Shown here: piece after piece, positions 1-8,954 of the stretch
Position numbering within the stretch: position 1 is the first letter of the stretch
How the letters are laid out: the number at the start of each line of letters is the position of its first letter
NCBI GenBank assembly: GCA_032716605.1
Contig: CM064509.1
Coordinates: 52,498,481-52,562,480, forward strand
DNA from: Paralithodes platypus
Lineage: Eukaryota > Arthropoda > Malacostraca > Decapoda > Lithodidae
DNA: 64,000 bases
Reading direction: 5' to 3'
Made by a program: the position numbers and the translations under genes
The notes under the pieces: model-generated
The model's input: the letters and a program-made list of their open reading frames with translations, nothing else
What the model was told of the DNA's origin: nothing
Database searches by the model: none

Positions 1-612
1 GTCCATGTCGGCACAGTACCTAGTCGACTCTAAATCCGCTTGGATTTTTGCTAGCTCTATGTGCTGAGACTGCTGACTGATATTTTTTCTCTCTTCTATC
101 TTGGCTAATTCTATTTGCTGCTGGATCTTAGCTAATTCGAGCTGAAGCAATAATTCTGGAGTTAACCCTTGAGGAGGTGAAGGTGCTACAATGTTTGAAA
201 TTACCGGTGGTCCCCCCAGGGGCAACCCACCCTGCCAGTCACCACCCAACTGCGGAAGCGTACCCGGGGTCGGCAAACTACTGGGATGGCTGGGAGTCGA
301 GTGTAGGGGAAGCATGGCCGAAGGGCTCTGAGCACTCAACCCATCTCGCTCACCAGTCACCCTGCCCAGTACACACGTTATCAAGTTATCCTTGGTCATG
401 CTGCTAGTAACCGCATGACCGATAGCTGTGGCCAGGCATTGAAGACCGTACCGATCCATACCCTCCAACCGCTCGGCAGTAACAGGCCATTGCAAAAATA
501 TCCTAGCATCCTCCTCACAGTTCACCCGATTAACCCTTTCATCATGCTGCTGTTCCTCAGTTTCGACATTACGTACTGTGTCTCCATTCTCCTCTGACCC
601 GGTATAAGACAT
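1..612 (-). CDS. gag-like ORF of an LTR retroelement, partial
   Basis: On the minus strand a frame of 204 codons opens at the ATG at 612-610 and runs to the window edge without a stop; I checked the forward triplets and none is TTA, CTA or TCA. The product starts MSYTGSEENG. It has an acidic N-terminus, a Pro/Gly/Leu-rich middle and a C-terminal helical stretch with repeated (L/I)ELAKI motifs (LELAKI, IELAKI), likely a coiled coil. This composition fits the N-terminal part of a crustacean Ty3/gypsy-type gag, but no zinc knuckle or enzyme domain is inside the window. A PBS-like site lies about 200 bases upstream on the same strand, with LTR-like sequence beyond it. Family assignment is inference; the open frame is seen directly. 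Confidence 0.55.
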   Translation of the reverse strand, partial: MSYTGSEENGDTVRNVETEEQQHDERVNRVNCEEDARIFLQWPVTAERLEGMDRYGLQCLATAIGHAVTSSMTKDNLITCVLGRVTGERDGLSAQSPSAMLPLHSTPSHPSSLPTPGTLPQLGGDWQGGLPLGGPPVISNIVAPSPPQGLTPELLLQLELAKIQQQIELAKIEERKNISQQSQHIELAKIQADLESTRYCADMD

Positions 613-812
613 GATGCTCACAAAAATTTCTCACCACAATATTCAGAAAAGAAGTACCCCAAACTCTTATGTAGCACTATTCACTTGCCAAAAATGTCTG
701 AAGACTCTCAAGTGCTATACTACTTTGCCAAACAAAAATTAACGTGCCCACTATATTCCTCAATAAAACAAATGACCACAACAATCCTGCAATTATCTCT
801 TAGTTCACAAGA

Positions 813-830
813 TCCTGAGCTAGGTCGCCA
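813..830 (-). other. primer-binding-site-like sequence of the LTR element
   Basis: Read on the minus strand, TGGCGACCTAGCTCAGGA follows directly after ...TCGTAACAAA. LTR retroelements place a tRNA-complementary site starting TGG just inside the 5' LTR, and gag begins about 200 bases downstream, as here. The LTR would then end near 831. The priming tRNA was not identified. Confidence 0.4.
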
Positions 831-928
831 TTTGTTACGATCCAGGTTCTCAAAGACACAGGGCTCTTCAACATTGGACTAGATAATGGCAAAATGCAAC
901 AACGGTAACACCAGATCCAACCCCTGCC
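831..928 (-). repeat. LTR fragment 1, interrupted by piggyBac A
   Basis: Sequence between the PBS-like site and the TTAA at which element A begins. It is interpreted as the 3' end of a minus-strand 5' LTR. The LTR seems to continue at 6154-6370 and 12009-12808, since these are the non-piggyBac pieces left when A and B are removed at their TTAA sites. The LTR nature is inferred from position beside the PBS and gag, not from a second LTR copy. Confidence 0.35.
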
Positions 929-942
929 TTAACCCTTTATTA

Positions 943-1007
943 GCGGGGTCGGACTTAAGTCCGGTACGAGATAATTGGACTAAATGGCGGGGTCGGACTT
1001 AAGTCCG
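943..1007 (+). promoter_or_regulatory. twin palindromic end motifs of element A
   Basis: An identical 21-bp word occurs at 943-963 and 987-1007, start-to-start spacing 44 bp. Each begins GCGG and ends in the perfect palindrome CGGACTTAAGTCCG. Position just inside the terminal repeat suggests transposase binding sites; this role is inferred. Elements C, D and the MITE M2 have the same layout with a different word. Confidence 0.6.
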
Positions 1008-1107
1008 TGGGTGTATTCCCACCCTAATTTAGGTGGAAAGCGGAACCTGGTGGTCAGGCGGTATACTACAAGGGCCCACCCACATATCCCCACTGCATGA
1101 CCGTGAC

Positions 1108-1112
1108 TCAGT
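1108..1112 (+). promoter_or_regulatory. arthropod-type initiator (TCAGT) upstream of A exon 1
   Basis: TCAGT matches the arthropod Inr consensus and lies 19 bases before the exon 1 ATG. The same motif occurs at a similar place in C (12988-12992) and D. No clear TATA box is seen. The role is inferred. Confidence 0.3.
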
Positions 1113-1130
1113 GACCCTCAAGCAGCCATA

Positions 1131-1458
1131 ATGGAAGGTCAAGATTTGCCCGTGTTCGATTCGGTGGCCGCCATCCCTAGTGCGTCGCGCCACCCTACTA
1201 ACCACGCCCGGCTTACCACCCAGGAACTAGATATCATGCTGAACTCTTCAGAACTTTCTAATAAGCTGTTGGATGAAACCGTCGAATGTCTGGGTGAGAG
1301 TTTTGGTAGTGTGGATGACTCGGAAGACGAAAATAACCCGATCATAGGCTTTCATCCCAAGCATAATTTGCGTGGGGTTGATGTTGAGGTTGATGTTGGA
1401 CAGACCGTTGACCATATTGAAGACGTTCCTGACGAAGAACATACTGGTGTGGGTGTTG
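1131..1458 (+). CDS. piggyBac-like transposase exon 1, orphaned (element A)
   Basis: 109 codons plus one base, starting at ATG 1131 and ending at a donor GTAAGT at 1459. The peptide starts MEGQDLPVFDSV, is Asp/Glu-rich, and carries the motif NPIIGFHPKHNLRG before GVGVG at the donor. It is paralogous to exon 1 of C (MERQDLPVFDSV, NPVIGFHRRHNLRG), with the same donor and the same phase 1. The frame reads on for 32 more bases into the intron before a stop. No matching catalytic exon exists downstream in A, so a full transposase cannot be made here. The N-terminal region of piggyBac transposases is acidic and poorly conserved. Confidence 0.7.
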
Positions 1459-1507
1459 GTAAGTACAATTTATATTTTATAATTGCTTGAAAGTTTGATT
1501 GCAAGCA

Positions 1508-1885
1508 TTTTATCACCTTACGAGCGGGTGGTGGAGTATATTTCCCTGTGCCGCCCAGCGGGTTTTTTTTTTTACCCTAAATGGGGTTGTTTCGTGCTCT
1601 TTTTCATGCATAAACAAGACCCAGAGCGTAATACAAGTATGTATCCCTGAAAGGGCGTAAATTGAGCTTTACAATGACACCCGAACCATCCTTCTACGAT
1701 CATTGGTTGTCTTTCAACGATCGTGCAACACGAGTGCAAAACCCTAAACTACGGTAATTTCCTTATATAATTCCCTGTAGTAGGTCCACGGCGGCTGTGA
1801 CGAGCGGTCAGGAGGTACATTATGCTCTAATCACCGCTCCGCTCTCTCTCAGAGCACATTACGTCCTCAAAATTGCACTCTACAA
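1508..1885 (+). mobile_element. piggyBac MITE copy M3, degraded, in A's intron
   Basis: Homologous to M1 and M2. It shares the end ACCTTACGAGCGGG, the segment around AAGACCCAGAGCGTAA at about 1617-1632, CTGAAAGGGC, GTGCAACACGAGTGCAAAA and the ACATTACGT near 1857. The terminal TTAA is decayed to TTAT, and the distal end with the twin motifs is missing. It lies in the same orientation as M1. Confidence 0.6.
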
Positions 1886-2029
1886 GAAATGTCCTTTGCA
1901 TTTTATAACGTATTATTTGCAGGCGTTCGGTAAATTTCTCACGATAACCAGGGTATACGGTACATTTCTCACGATAATATAAGCAACAACGAAGCTTGGC
2001 GAAGATTGTGGTCTACAATATACCTTTTT

Positions 2030-4190
2030 ATAATTGCATGTGACCTTGTAATTGCTTGAAAGTTTGATTGCAAGCATTTTATAGCGTATTATTTGCAGGC
2101 GTTCAGTACATTTCTTACGGTAATACAAACAACGAAAGATTGAATATTTGTGCTTGGCATTATATGATTGTGGGGAACAGATGTAGGCCTACCGTATATA
2201 TTATTTTATCATAATATATGATACATATGTAACATTGTTATATTATCACGACACTCTCTCTCTCTCTCTGTCTCACTCTCTTTGTTTCTACACCTTTGTA
2301 CTCCTTGGTACTCTCTTTCTCTGATGTAGGCCAGGGCACGCCCCTAACTAATCTTCTCTTCCCCTCCAGGGAAAAATCACACCTAGCAGATGTTCTTGAC
2401 CTCTCTCTCTCTGTCTGTCTCTCTACCTATATATACATTTATAATTGCATGTGACATTGAAATTGCTTGAGAGTTTGATTGCAAGCATTTTATAGCGTAT
2501 TATTTGCAGGCGTTCGGTAAATTTCTCACGATAACCAGGGTATACGGTAAATTTTTCACGATAATATAAGCAACAACGAAGCTTGGCGAAGATTATGGTC
2601 TACAATATACCTTTTTATAATTGCATGTGACATTGAAATTGCTTGAGAGTTTGATTGCAAGCATTTTATAGCGTATTATTTGCAGGCGTTCAGTAAATTT
2701 CTTACGGTAATACAAACAACGAAAAATTTAATATTTGTGCTTGGCATTATATGATTGTGGGGAACAGATGTAGGCCTACCGTATATATTATTTTGTCATA
2801 TATATGATACATATGTAACATTGTTATATTATCACAACACTCTCTCTCTGTCTGTCTAATCCTCTCTGGGTCTACCTATATATACTTGTATAATTGCATG
2901 TGACATTGAAAGTGCTTGAGAGTTTGATTGCAAGCATTTGATAGCATATCATTTGCAGGCGTTCAGTAAATTTGATAAATATATCAAAATAAGTCCTGTG
3001 GGACTATGAAATAGCTATTATTGGACAAGGAAAATATTTTGTTCATCCCTCCACTGGAACATCAACAACAATGTCAACAACGTATCGCAGTCGGCAGTGT
3101 GCAGTACTGCCAATACGTATAGCGACTTCCGCTAGATCTAGAGACCTTTACTTCGATCTAGCAGCAATGACTTACACTAGCGGTTTTGTTTTGAAATTTC
3201 AGAACAATTTCGAAGTGATATTATATGGATTTTGCCAATTCATATTTCTAGTGGTATTTATCATGTCTACATCTAACAATATATGCTAGCGGATTTAACT
3301 TCAATTGGTAACCCTCCCGCTCCATTCGGCTCGAAGAAAATCGATAATGGTGGCACTTTAGTAAACAGGTGATAAACATAACCGCATGCGTATCGGTTGG
3401 TGTATCGGTATTATGGTAAGTTGGCTACCTACTATTGTTTATACGATATAGTAAGTAATGATAAGTAAATTATTATATATTATATATAAAACAAAAACAA
3501 AATTCCTGCAAAGCAAGCGAAACTGCAGAAACTGAACTGAAGAAAGAGTGAAAAAGATATAATAATACAGACATTTTTACAAGCAAATAAAGAAAGGGAT
3601 TATAGAAAATAATAATGAGAATTACATATACGGATGAGGAAGAGAGAGAGAGAAAGAGAGAGAATACAGAAACTGAACTGAAGAAAGAGAGTGAAACAAA
3701 TATAATAGTACAGAAATATTACAAGCAAATAAATGAAATAGACGGATTAGTTAGAGAAAATAATAATGAGAAATACATATACGGATGAGGAAGAGGGAAA
3801 GCGAGCGAGCCAGAGAGAGAGAGAGAGACAGGAGGCGTGAGAGAGATTAGAGAAAATAGAGAGATTGCAAGCATTTTATAGCGTATTATTTGCAGGTGAT
3901 CAGTAAATTTCTTACGGTAATACAAACAACGAAAGATTGAATATTTGTGCTTGGCATTATATGATTGTGGGGAACATATGTAGGCCTACCGTATATATTA
4001 TTTTTTCATATATACGATACATATGTAACAATGTTATTATCACGACACTCTCTCTCTCTCTCTCTTGTCTCTTCCTCTCTGGGTCTACCTATACATATAT
4101 AATTGCATGTGACCTTCAAATTGTTTGAAATTTTGATTGCAAGCATTTTTTAGCGTATTATTTGCAGGCGTTCAGTAAATTTCTTACGGT
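2030..4190. repeat. intron repeats of A: TTGAAATTGCTTGA units, GA-rich units
   Basis: A diverged unit recurs at least five times (near 2035, 2450, 2625, 2900 and 4105). Its core resembles CATGTGACATTGAAATTGCT, followed by a GTTTGATTGCAAGC stretch and a block ending in TTTGCAGGCGTTCAGTAAAT. The first half is shared with the intron of C (13402-13980). Two copies of a purine-rich unit beginning CAGAAACTGAACTGAAGAAA lie at about 3527-3840, with short CT or GA runs between. No coding potential is seen. Confidence 0.6.
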
Positions 4191-4191
4191 A

Positions 4192-4508
4192 AGGTAGGCA
4201 AAAGGCAGTTATGAGATTGAGGTAGGGAAAAGGCAGAACTGCCTATAGCGAGTGTATGAATGGGATTGAGGTAGACAAAAGGCAGAACTGCCTATAGCGA
4301 GTGTATGAATGTGATTGAGGTAGACAAAAGGCAGAACTGTCTATAGCGAGTGTATGAATGTATGTATGAATGAATGACATGGATGTATGAGGTGGACCAA
4401 GAACCAGATGGATGGATGAGATTCGAAACTTTGATAGACGTATATATCACGGTATATGTATCGTACATCGTGATATATACGCCTATCAAATGATTGCCAT
4501 CAATATAC

Positions 4509-4569
<61 letters not shown>

Positions 4570-4646
4570 ATATATATATATATATATATATACACCGTGT
4601 TATATACGCCTATCAAATGATTGCAATCAATATACACCAATATACA

Positions 4647-4729
<83 letters not shown>

Positions 4730-5072
4730 GTATATTGATTGCAATCATTTGATAGGCGTATATATCACGATGTACGGTACATTGTAAGGAATTACTTCTA
4801 CCGTATACCGTGATATATACGTCTATCAAAGTTTCGAATTTCATCCATCCATCTGGTTCTTGGTCCACCTCATACATCCATGTCATTCATTCATACATAC
4901 ATTCATACACTCGCTATAGGCAGTTCTGCCTTTTGTCTACCTCAATCACATTCATACACTCGCTATAGGCAGTTCTGCCTTTTGTCTACCTCAATCCCAT
5001 TCATACACTCGCTATAGGCAGTTCTGCCTTTTCCCTACCTCAATCACATAACTGCCTTTTGCCTACCTCAAT
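4192..5072. repeat. 880-bp inverted repeat replacing A's catalytic exon
   Basis: The left arm (4192-4500) and right arm (4740-5072) are reverse complements. Each holds three tandem units of about 50 bp containing GGCAGAACTGCCTATAGCGA or its complement, then a GAACCAGATGGATGGAT-like block, then a hairpin with ATATATCACGG. The centre is two (TA)n tracts split by one more hairpin. Only the right-arm orientation matches the 3' flank of C (19930-20060), so the left arm looks like an inverted duplicate of the 3' flank. Confidence 0.7.
4506..4730. repeat. (TA)n microsatellites
   Basis: Two long TA tracts, about 4508-4592 and 4648-4727, separated by a palindrome with CGCCTATCAAATGATTGCAA. Translated frames here give only Tyr-Ile repeats and are not genes. 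Confidence 0.9.
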
Positions 5073-5201
5073 CACATGTGGATAACACCTCCTGGGAACA
5101 CCACAAACAAAAAATGAGTCTTCAACTACCCCATAGGGTGATTTGGAAATGTGTTGTGAAATAATATTATATATAAAACAAAAACAAAAACCTGCAAAGC
5201 A

Positions 5202-5202
<1 letters not shown>

Positions 5203-5279
<77 letters not shown>
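5203..5279. repeat. (GA)n microsatellite
   Basis: An uninterrupted GA tract of about 75 bases inside the 3' part of element A, followed by purine-rich minisatellite units. Confidence 0.9.
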
Positions 5280-5280
<1 letters not shown>

Positions 5281-5281
<1 letters not shown>

Positions 5282-5760
5282 CAGAAACTGAACTGAAGAA
5301 AGAGTGAAAAAGATATAATACAGAAATATTACAAGCAAATAAATGAAATAGAGGGATTAGTTAGAGAAAATAATAATGAGAATTACATATACGGATGAGA
5401 AGAGAAAGAGAGAGAATACAGAAACTGAACTGAAGAAAGAGTGAAAAAGATATAATAATACAGAAATATTACAAGCAAATAAATGAAATAGAGGGATTAG
5501 TTAGAGAAAATGATAATGAGAATTACATATACGGATGAGAAGAGAAAGAGAGAATACAGAAACTGAACTGAAGAAAGAGTGAACAAGATATAATAATACA
5601 GAAATATTACAAGCAAATAAATGAAATAGAGGCATTAGTTAGAGAAAATACTAATGAGAATTACATATACGGATGAGGAAGAGAGAAAGGGAACGCGAGA
5701 GAGGGAAAGCGAGCGAGCCAGAGAGAGAGAGAGACAGACAGACAGGAGTGAGAGAGAGAG

Positions 5761-5791
<31 letters not shown>

Positions 5792-5810
5792 TAATACAGA
5801 GAATACAGAA
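5281..5810. repeat. 138-bp purine-rich tandem repeat and GA-rich tail
   Basis: Units begin CAGAAACTGAACTGAAGAAA at 5281, 5418 and 5557, then grade into GA-rich sequence. The same unit occurs in A's intron near 3527 and 3668. Arg/Glu-rich translated frames here are products of the repeat. Confidence 0.7.
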
Positions 5811-6153
5811 ATAAGGAGAAATAAGAGAAAAATAAGACCGATTACCGAAGGAATAGTAGACGCGCGAGAGGCCGAAGTCAGGCCAAAGCGAACGCATCCG
5901 AACGCGCCCGGGAAATAGACCAAAAAGTACCTCCTCTTCCTCACCTCTTCCCACCCTACACACTCATTCATAACATTCATTCATAGACTTATATGGGGAG
6001 ACGAAGAGTTGCTCTTTCCAAAAATGATCGTTTCGTTCGCATTGGAGCCAGAGTAACAGCGCTAGGGCGAGTGAAATTGAGCGAATATTTCGGGATTATG
6101 CCCGCTGAGCGGTACAGTGTAAAATACCTTACCACCCGCTAAATAAGGGTTAA

Positions 6154-6370
6154 ACACTGGAAAACAAAACACCATTACCGCCCTGAGTCGTGCCTGGACA
6201 ACGAGGTATACTATGACTCGGTAACTGGTGCACACACACTAGGCTGACGCTCGATGAAACAGCCTATTCTCAAACAGTAAAAGATTACTCGATTAGGTTA
6301 CACAAAGAAAAGATAGTTAACGTGATTAATTAACGTTACGGTAGATACTCAAATAACTGGCACTCCTGTA
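6154..6370 (-). repeat. LTR fragment 2, between piggyBac A and B
   Basis: Unique-looking sequence between the right TTAA of A and the left TTAA of B. It is taken as the next piece of the minus-strand LTR begun at 831-928. It encodes nothing visible. Confidence 0.35.
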
Positions 6371-6659
6371 TTAACCTCTCCGCGGCGCACAGGGGGTTTT
6401 CTACAGGGTAAGACTGTGCGCACCTATGATGATTTTGGGACCTATTGCCAATTTCGATAAAAAGTACATCATCGTGTAGGGAATGTTTGCGTGCATCGGC
6501 CCATATATATTTGACCCCCCAAAAAATGTCTGGGGGGGGTAGGGGAACGGTCCGTAGTTGAAAAATGTGGAGCGAATGGCACCGCGCGGCTAGATTGTCA
6601 TCGAGCGGCGAGATTTCCCTGCCGAATATTTACGCGCGCAGGGGATAGAAGGAGAGGGA

Positions 6660-7290
6660 GGAGGGGGTGGGTTACCGCGTATTATCACGTATATCTCCTT
6701 TTTCGAGCCCTTTTAGGCTATTTAGAGTATGTATACATGTGTAGGGCACCCATATAACAATGAATATGCCTCATAGTGACCAAAAATTGCAATATATAAG
6801 GGAATTATAAGAGAATATTTAGGCGGGAATGAAGATGTGTTGGAGGTTTGGCGGCAATTTATGAGCTGAGAGTGTGGTTTACGCCATACATATCACGTAT
6901 ATCTTGTACGTAGAGCACTGTCACGCTATAATACAGACTTGTACGTATGTATACGTGCCATATATCAAAATATATACCGCATATAAACCAATTCATGCGA
7001 TATTTACGCACATTATCAATGAGTTTCTATGCGTGAACCAAGGTGTGAGTGAGTTGTGGTGGGAATGAAAGGGGGAGAGGGTGTGTTACGCCATAAATAT
7101 CACGTCAATCTTGTATTTAGAGCACTCTCATGCTATAATAAAGACGTGTACATATGTAGGCGTCCCATATAACAAGGAATATACCGCATATAGCCCAATT
7201 GATGCGATATTTACGCAAATTGTGAATGTGTTTCTAGCAGACGGAAGCCTGAAAGGGGGGGTTGGGGGTGGGTGGGTGGGAGGGAGGCAT
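6660..7290. repeat. diverged ~205-bp tandem units in B
   Basis: Three related blocks start near 6673, 6880 and 7085. Shared words include TATCACGT, TTTAGAG or GTAGAGCACT, CATATAACAA and GATATTTACGCA. They lie in the 3' region of B. No coding potential is apparent. Confidence 0.55.
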
Positions 7291-8310
7291 GCAGGGGTGC
7301 AGTGAGTGAGTGAGTCGTGGAGAGATGGAAGTCAGGCAGATCTCTAGATAGATAACCAGCTTAGTGATAATTGTGGAGGCGCCCCAGGCGTATTGATGTT
7401 TGGTATTTTGACCCTTATGTCTACCAGATGGCTGGTGTTCGTTGCCATCAACAGGTCTACAATAACATGAGTCAGGAATGGAGAGAGAGAGGGAGAGAGA
7501 GAGAGAGAAACTGAGACATGCGTATGTCGTACATATAAATGGACTTCAGAATTGCATTTTTATGCAAGCAGACATTGCATTTTAGACACATGTGAAGTAC
7601 CACAGAAACATGTAGGCCATTGACTGTAAATAAAGTACTATATTTATAGACCACCAGCGACGGTGCTGAGTCAACACAGGCAGATTGCCTGTTGTGATAG
7701 AGGGCTAAATATAGACTGGTGTCTCCTTACACCTGCGAAAGGGTAGATTGCCACCAGAGAAACGTTTACTTATTTATTTCGAAGTAATATGCAATCTAAA
7801 TGTATATTCGAGACCTACTGCAATTATTTGTATGACAGTCATGACTATGTATAATCCAATATACGCGCGTAGGCGAGACATAAGAAAGCTGGTTGAGCAA
7901 TTTTCGACACCCACACAGTTATTATTCATTTTTATTTACAATATTATACAATACAAATGTATTTGTGAAGAGTATTTTATCCATTATTGTATTTATACCA
8001 ATTTTGTTCCCAGACAGAGCTGCTGTAGCTGGAGAATCAAGGAGCGGCAAGGGTCACCTCGTGACCGCCTGACCGTGTGAAAATGAGTGGAGTCACACTG
8101 AGAGGGGCAATTTTGCTGAGTGTTTGGGCAATTTTTGACAGAATAAAGTTATATAATTACTAATTCTTGACAGAGACAAACTATTATAAACCTTGGCATG
8201 ATATAATTGATAATCCCATCAATTTACAAACGTAAATTGGTGGGATAATTCATTTTTTTTGTATATTGTCATTTCGATTGTAGACACGAAGTTTTGAGTG
8301 ATATTTGGTA
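7291..8310. other. noncoding 3' region of B
   Basis: AT-rich sequence with a short GA tract near 7482-7510 and no frame resembling a known protein. A GGTAGATTGCCACC stretch follows a CAGATTGCCTGTTG at about 7680. Nothing else can be supported. Confidence 0.4.
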
Positions 8311-8313
8311 TGA

Positions 8314-8391
8314 GCTCCTGTGGCATGGTTGGTAAGGTCGCGGACTGGAAAACTCAAAGTGTCGTAGGGTAGTGGGATCGAATCCAGGAGG
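8314..8391 (+). repeat. tRNA-Ser-derived sequence (SINE head or tRNA pseudogene)
   Basis: A tRNA-like body: CTCCTG near 8315 pairs with CAGGAG at 8385-8390 as an acceptor stem, an A-box-like TGGCATGGTTGGTAAGG follows, and a B box GGATCGAATCC lies at 8375-8385. CGGACTGGAAAA resembles the anticodon arm of tRNA-Ser (GGA), and there is an extra variable region as in class II tRNAs. The anticodon stem pairs badly and a T-rich tract follows within about 60 bases, so a SINE or pseudogene is likelier than a working tRNA. Confidence 0.5.
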
Positions 8392-8839
8392 GGTTATGGG
8401 GAAGGTTTTATATTGTCTAGAAAAATTTATAAATTTTTTTTTTTACAAGATCATGCCATTGTATTCAAACAATATGAAATATTCATAGAATATATCATAT
8501 TGTAAGAATACAATGACATGACCTTGTTTTCTTTTTTTCTTTTTTTATTGTTTTATTTTATTATCATAGTAGGTTTGACATGATTTATTGAAACATATTT
8601 ATTTTTGTACAATTCATTTGAGGTAAGAAAATAATTATATACACATTACTTAGGCTAATAACAAACATATATATTGATATACTAAAAAAATAAGGCATAT
8701 TACATGTAAATCTTTGAAACTTATAAACTAAATAATGAAACATACAATTATATAATGTAAAAGCTATATCACAGGGACATCTTTGGAACTTATACATTAT
8801 ATAATATATATGTTACATTATGAGGTAGCGTGATCAATT

Positions 8840-8948
8840 AGGTCAGGTCAGGTAAGGTAGGGCGCGAGTCCAGGGCAGGGCAGGGCAGGAGGCGAGTCCA
8901 GGGCAGGGCACGGGGCGAGTCCAGGGCAGGGCAGGGCAGGGCAGGGGC
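8840..8948. repeat. GGGCAGGGCAGG minisatellite
   Basis: Short GC-rich repeats of GGCAGG with GCGAGTCCAGGGCA units, just after the stop of B's transposase. Confidence 0.75.
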
Positions 8949-8954
8949 CGACAC

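Larger units (their letters stand above)
929..6153 (+). mobile_element. piggyBac-like element A, internally rearranged, no catalytic exon
   Basis: Bounded by TTAA at 929-932 and 6150-6153. The terminal repeats read TTAACCCTTTATTAGCGGG and, on the other strand, TTAACCCTTATTTAGCGGG. Inside, in order: twin palindromic motifs, exon 1 of the transposase, a repeat-rich intron hosting MITE M3, a long inverted repeat centred on (TA)n tracts (4192-5072), sequence matching the 3' flank of C's transposase (5060-5210 versus 20030-20200), and GA-rich tandem repeats. No piggyBac catalytic domain is present, so A is a non-autonomous derivative of the C lineage. Confidence 0.8.

Noticed and set aside
4412..4886. 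Tyr-Ile repeat proteins in several frames
   Set aside because: Translations of (TA)n tracts; the same holds for the TA tracts at 15144-17260.
5650..5980. Arg/Glu-rich or Ser/Leu-rich small proteins
   Set aside because: Products of (GA)n/(CT)n sequence read in different frames, with no conserved motif.
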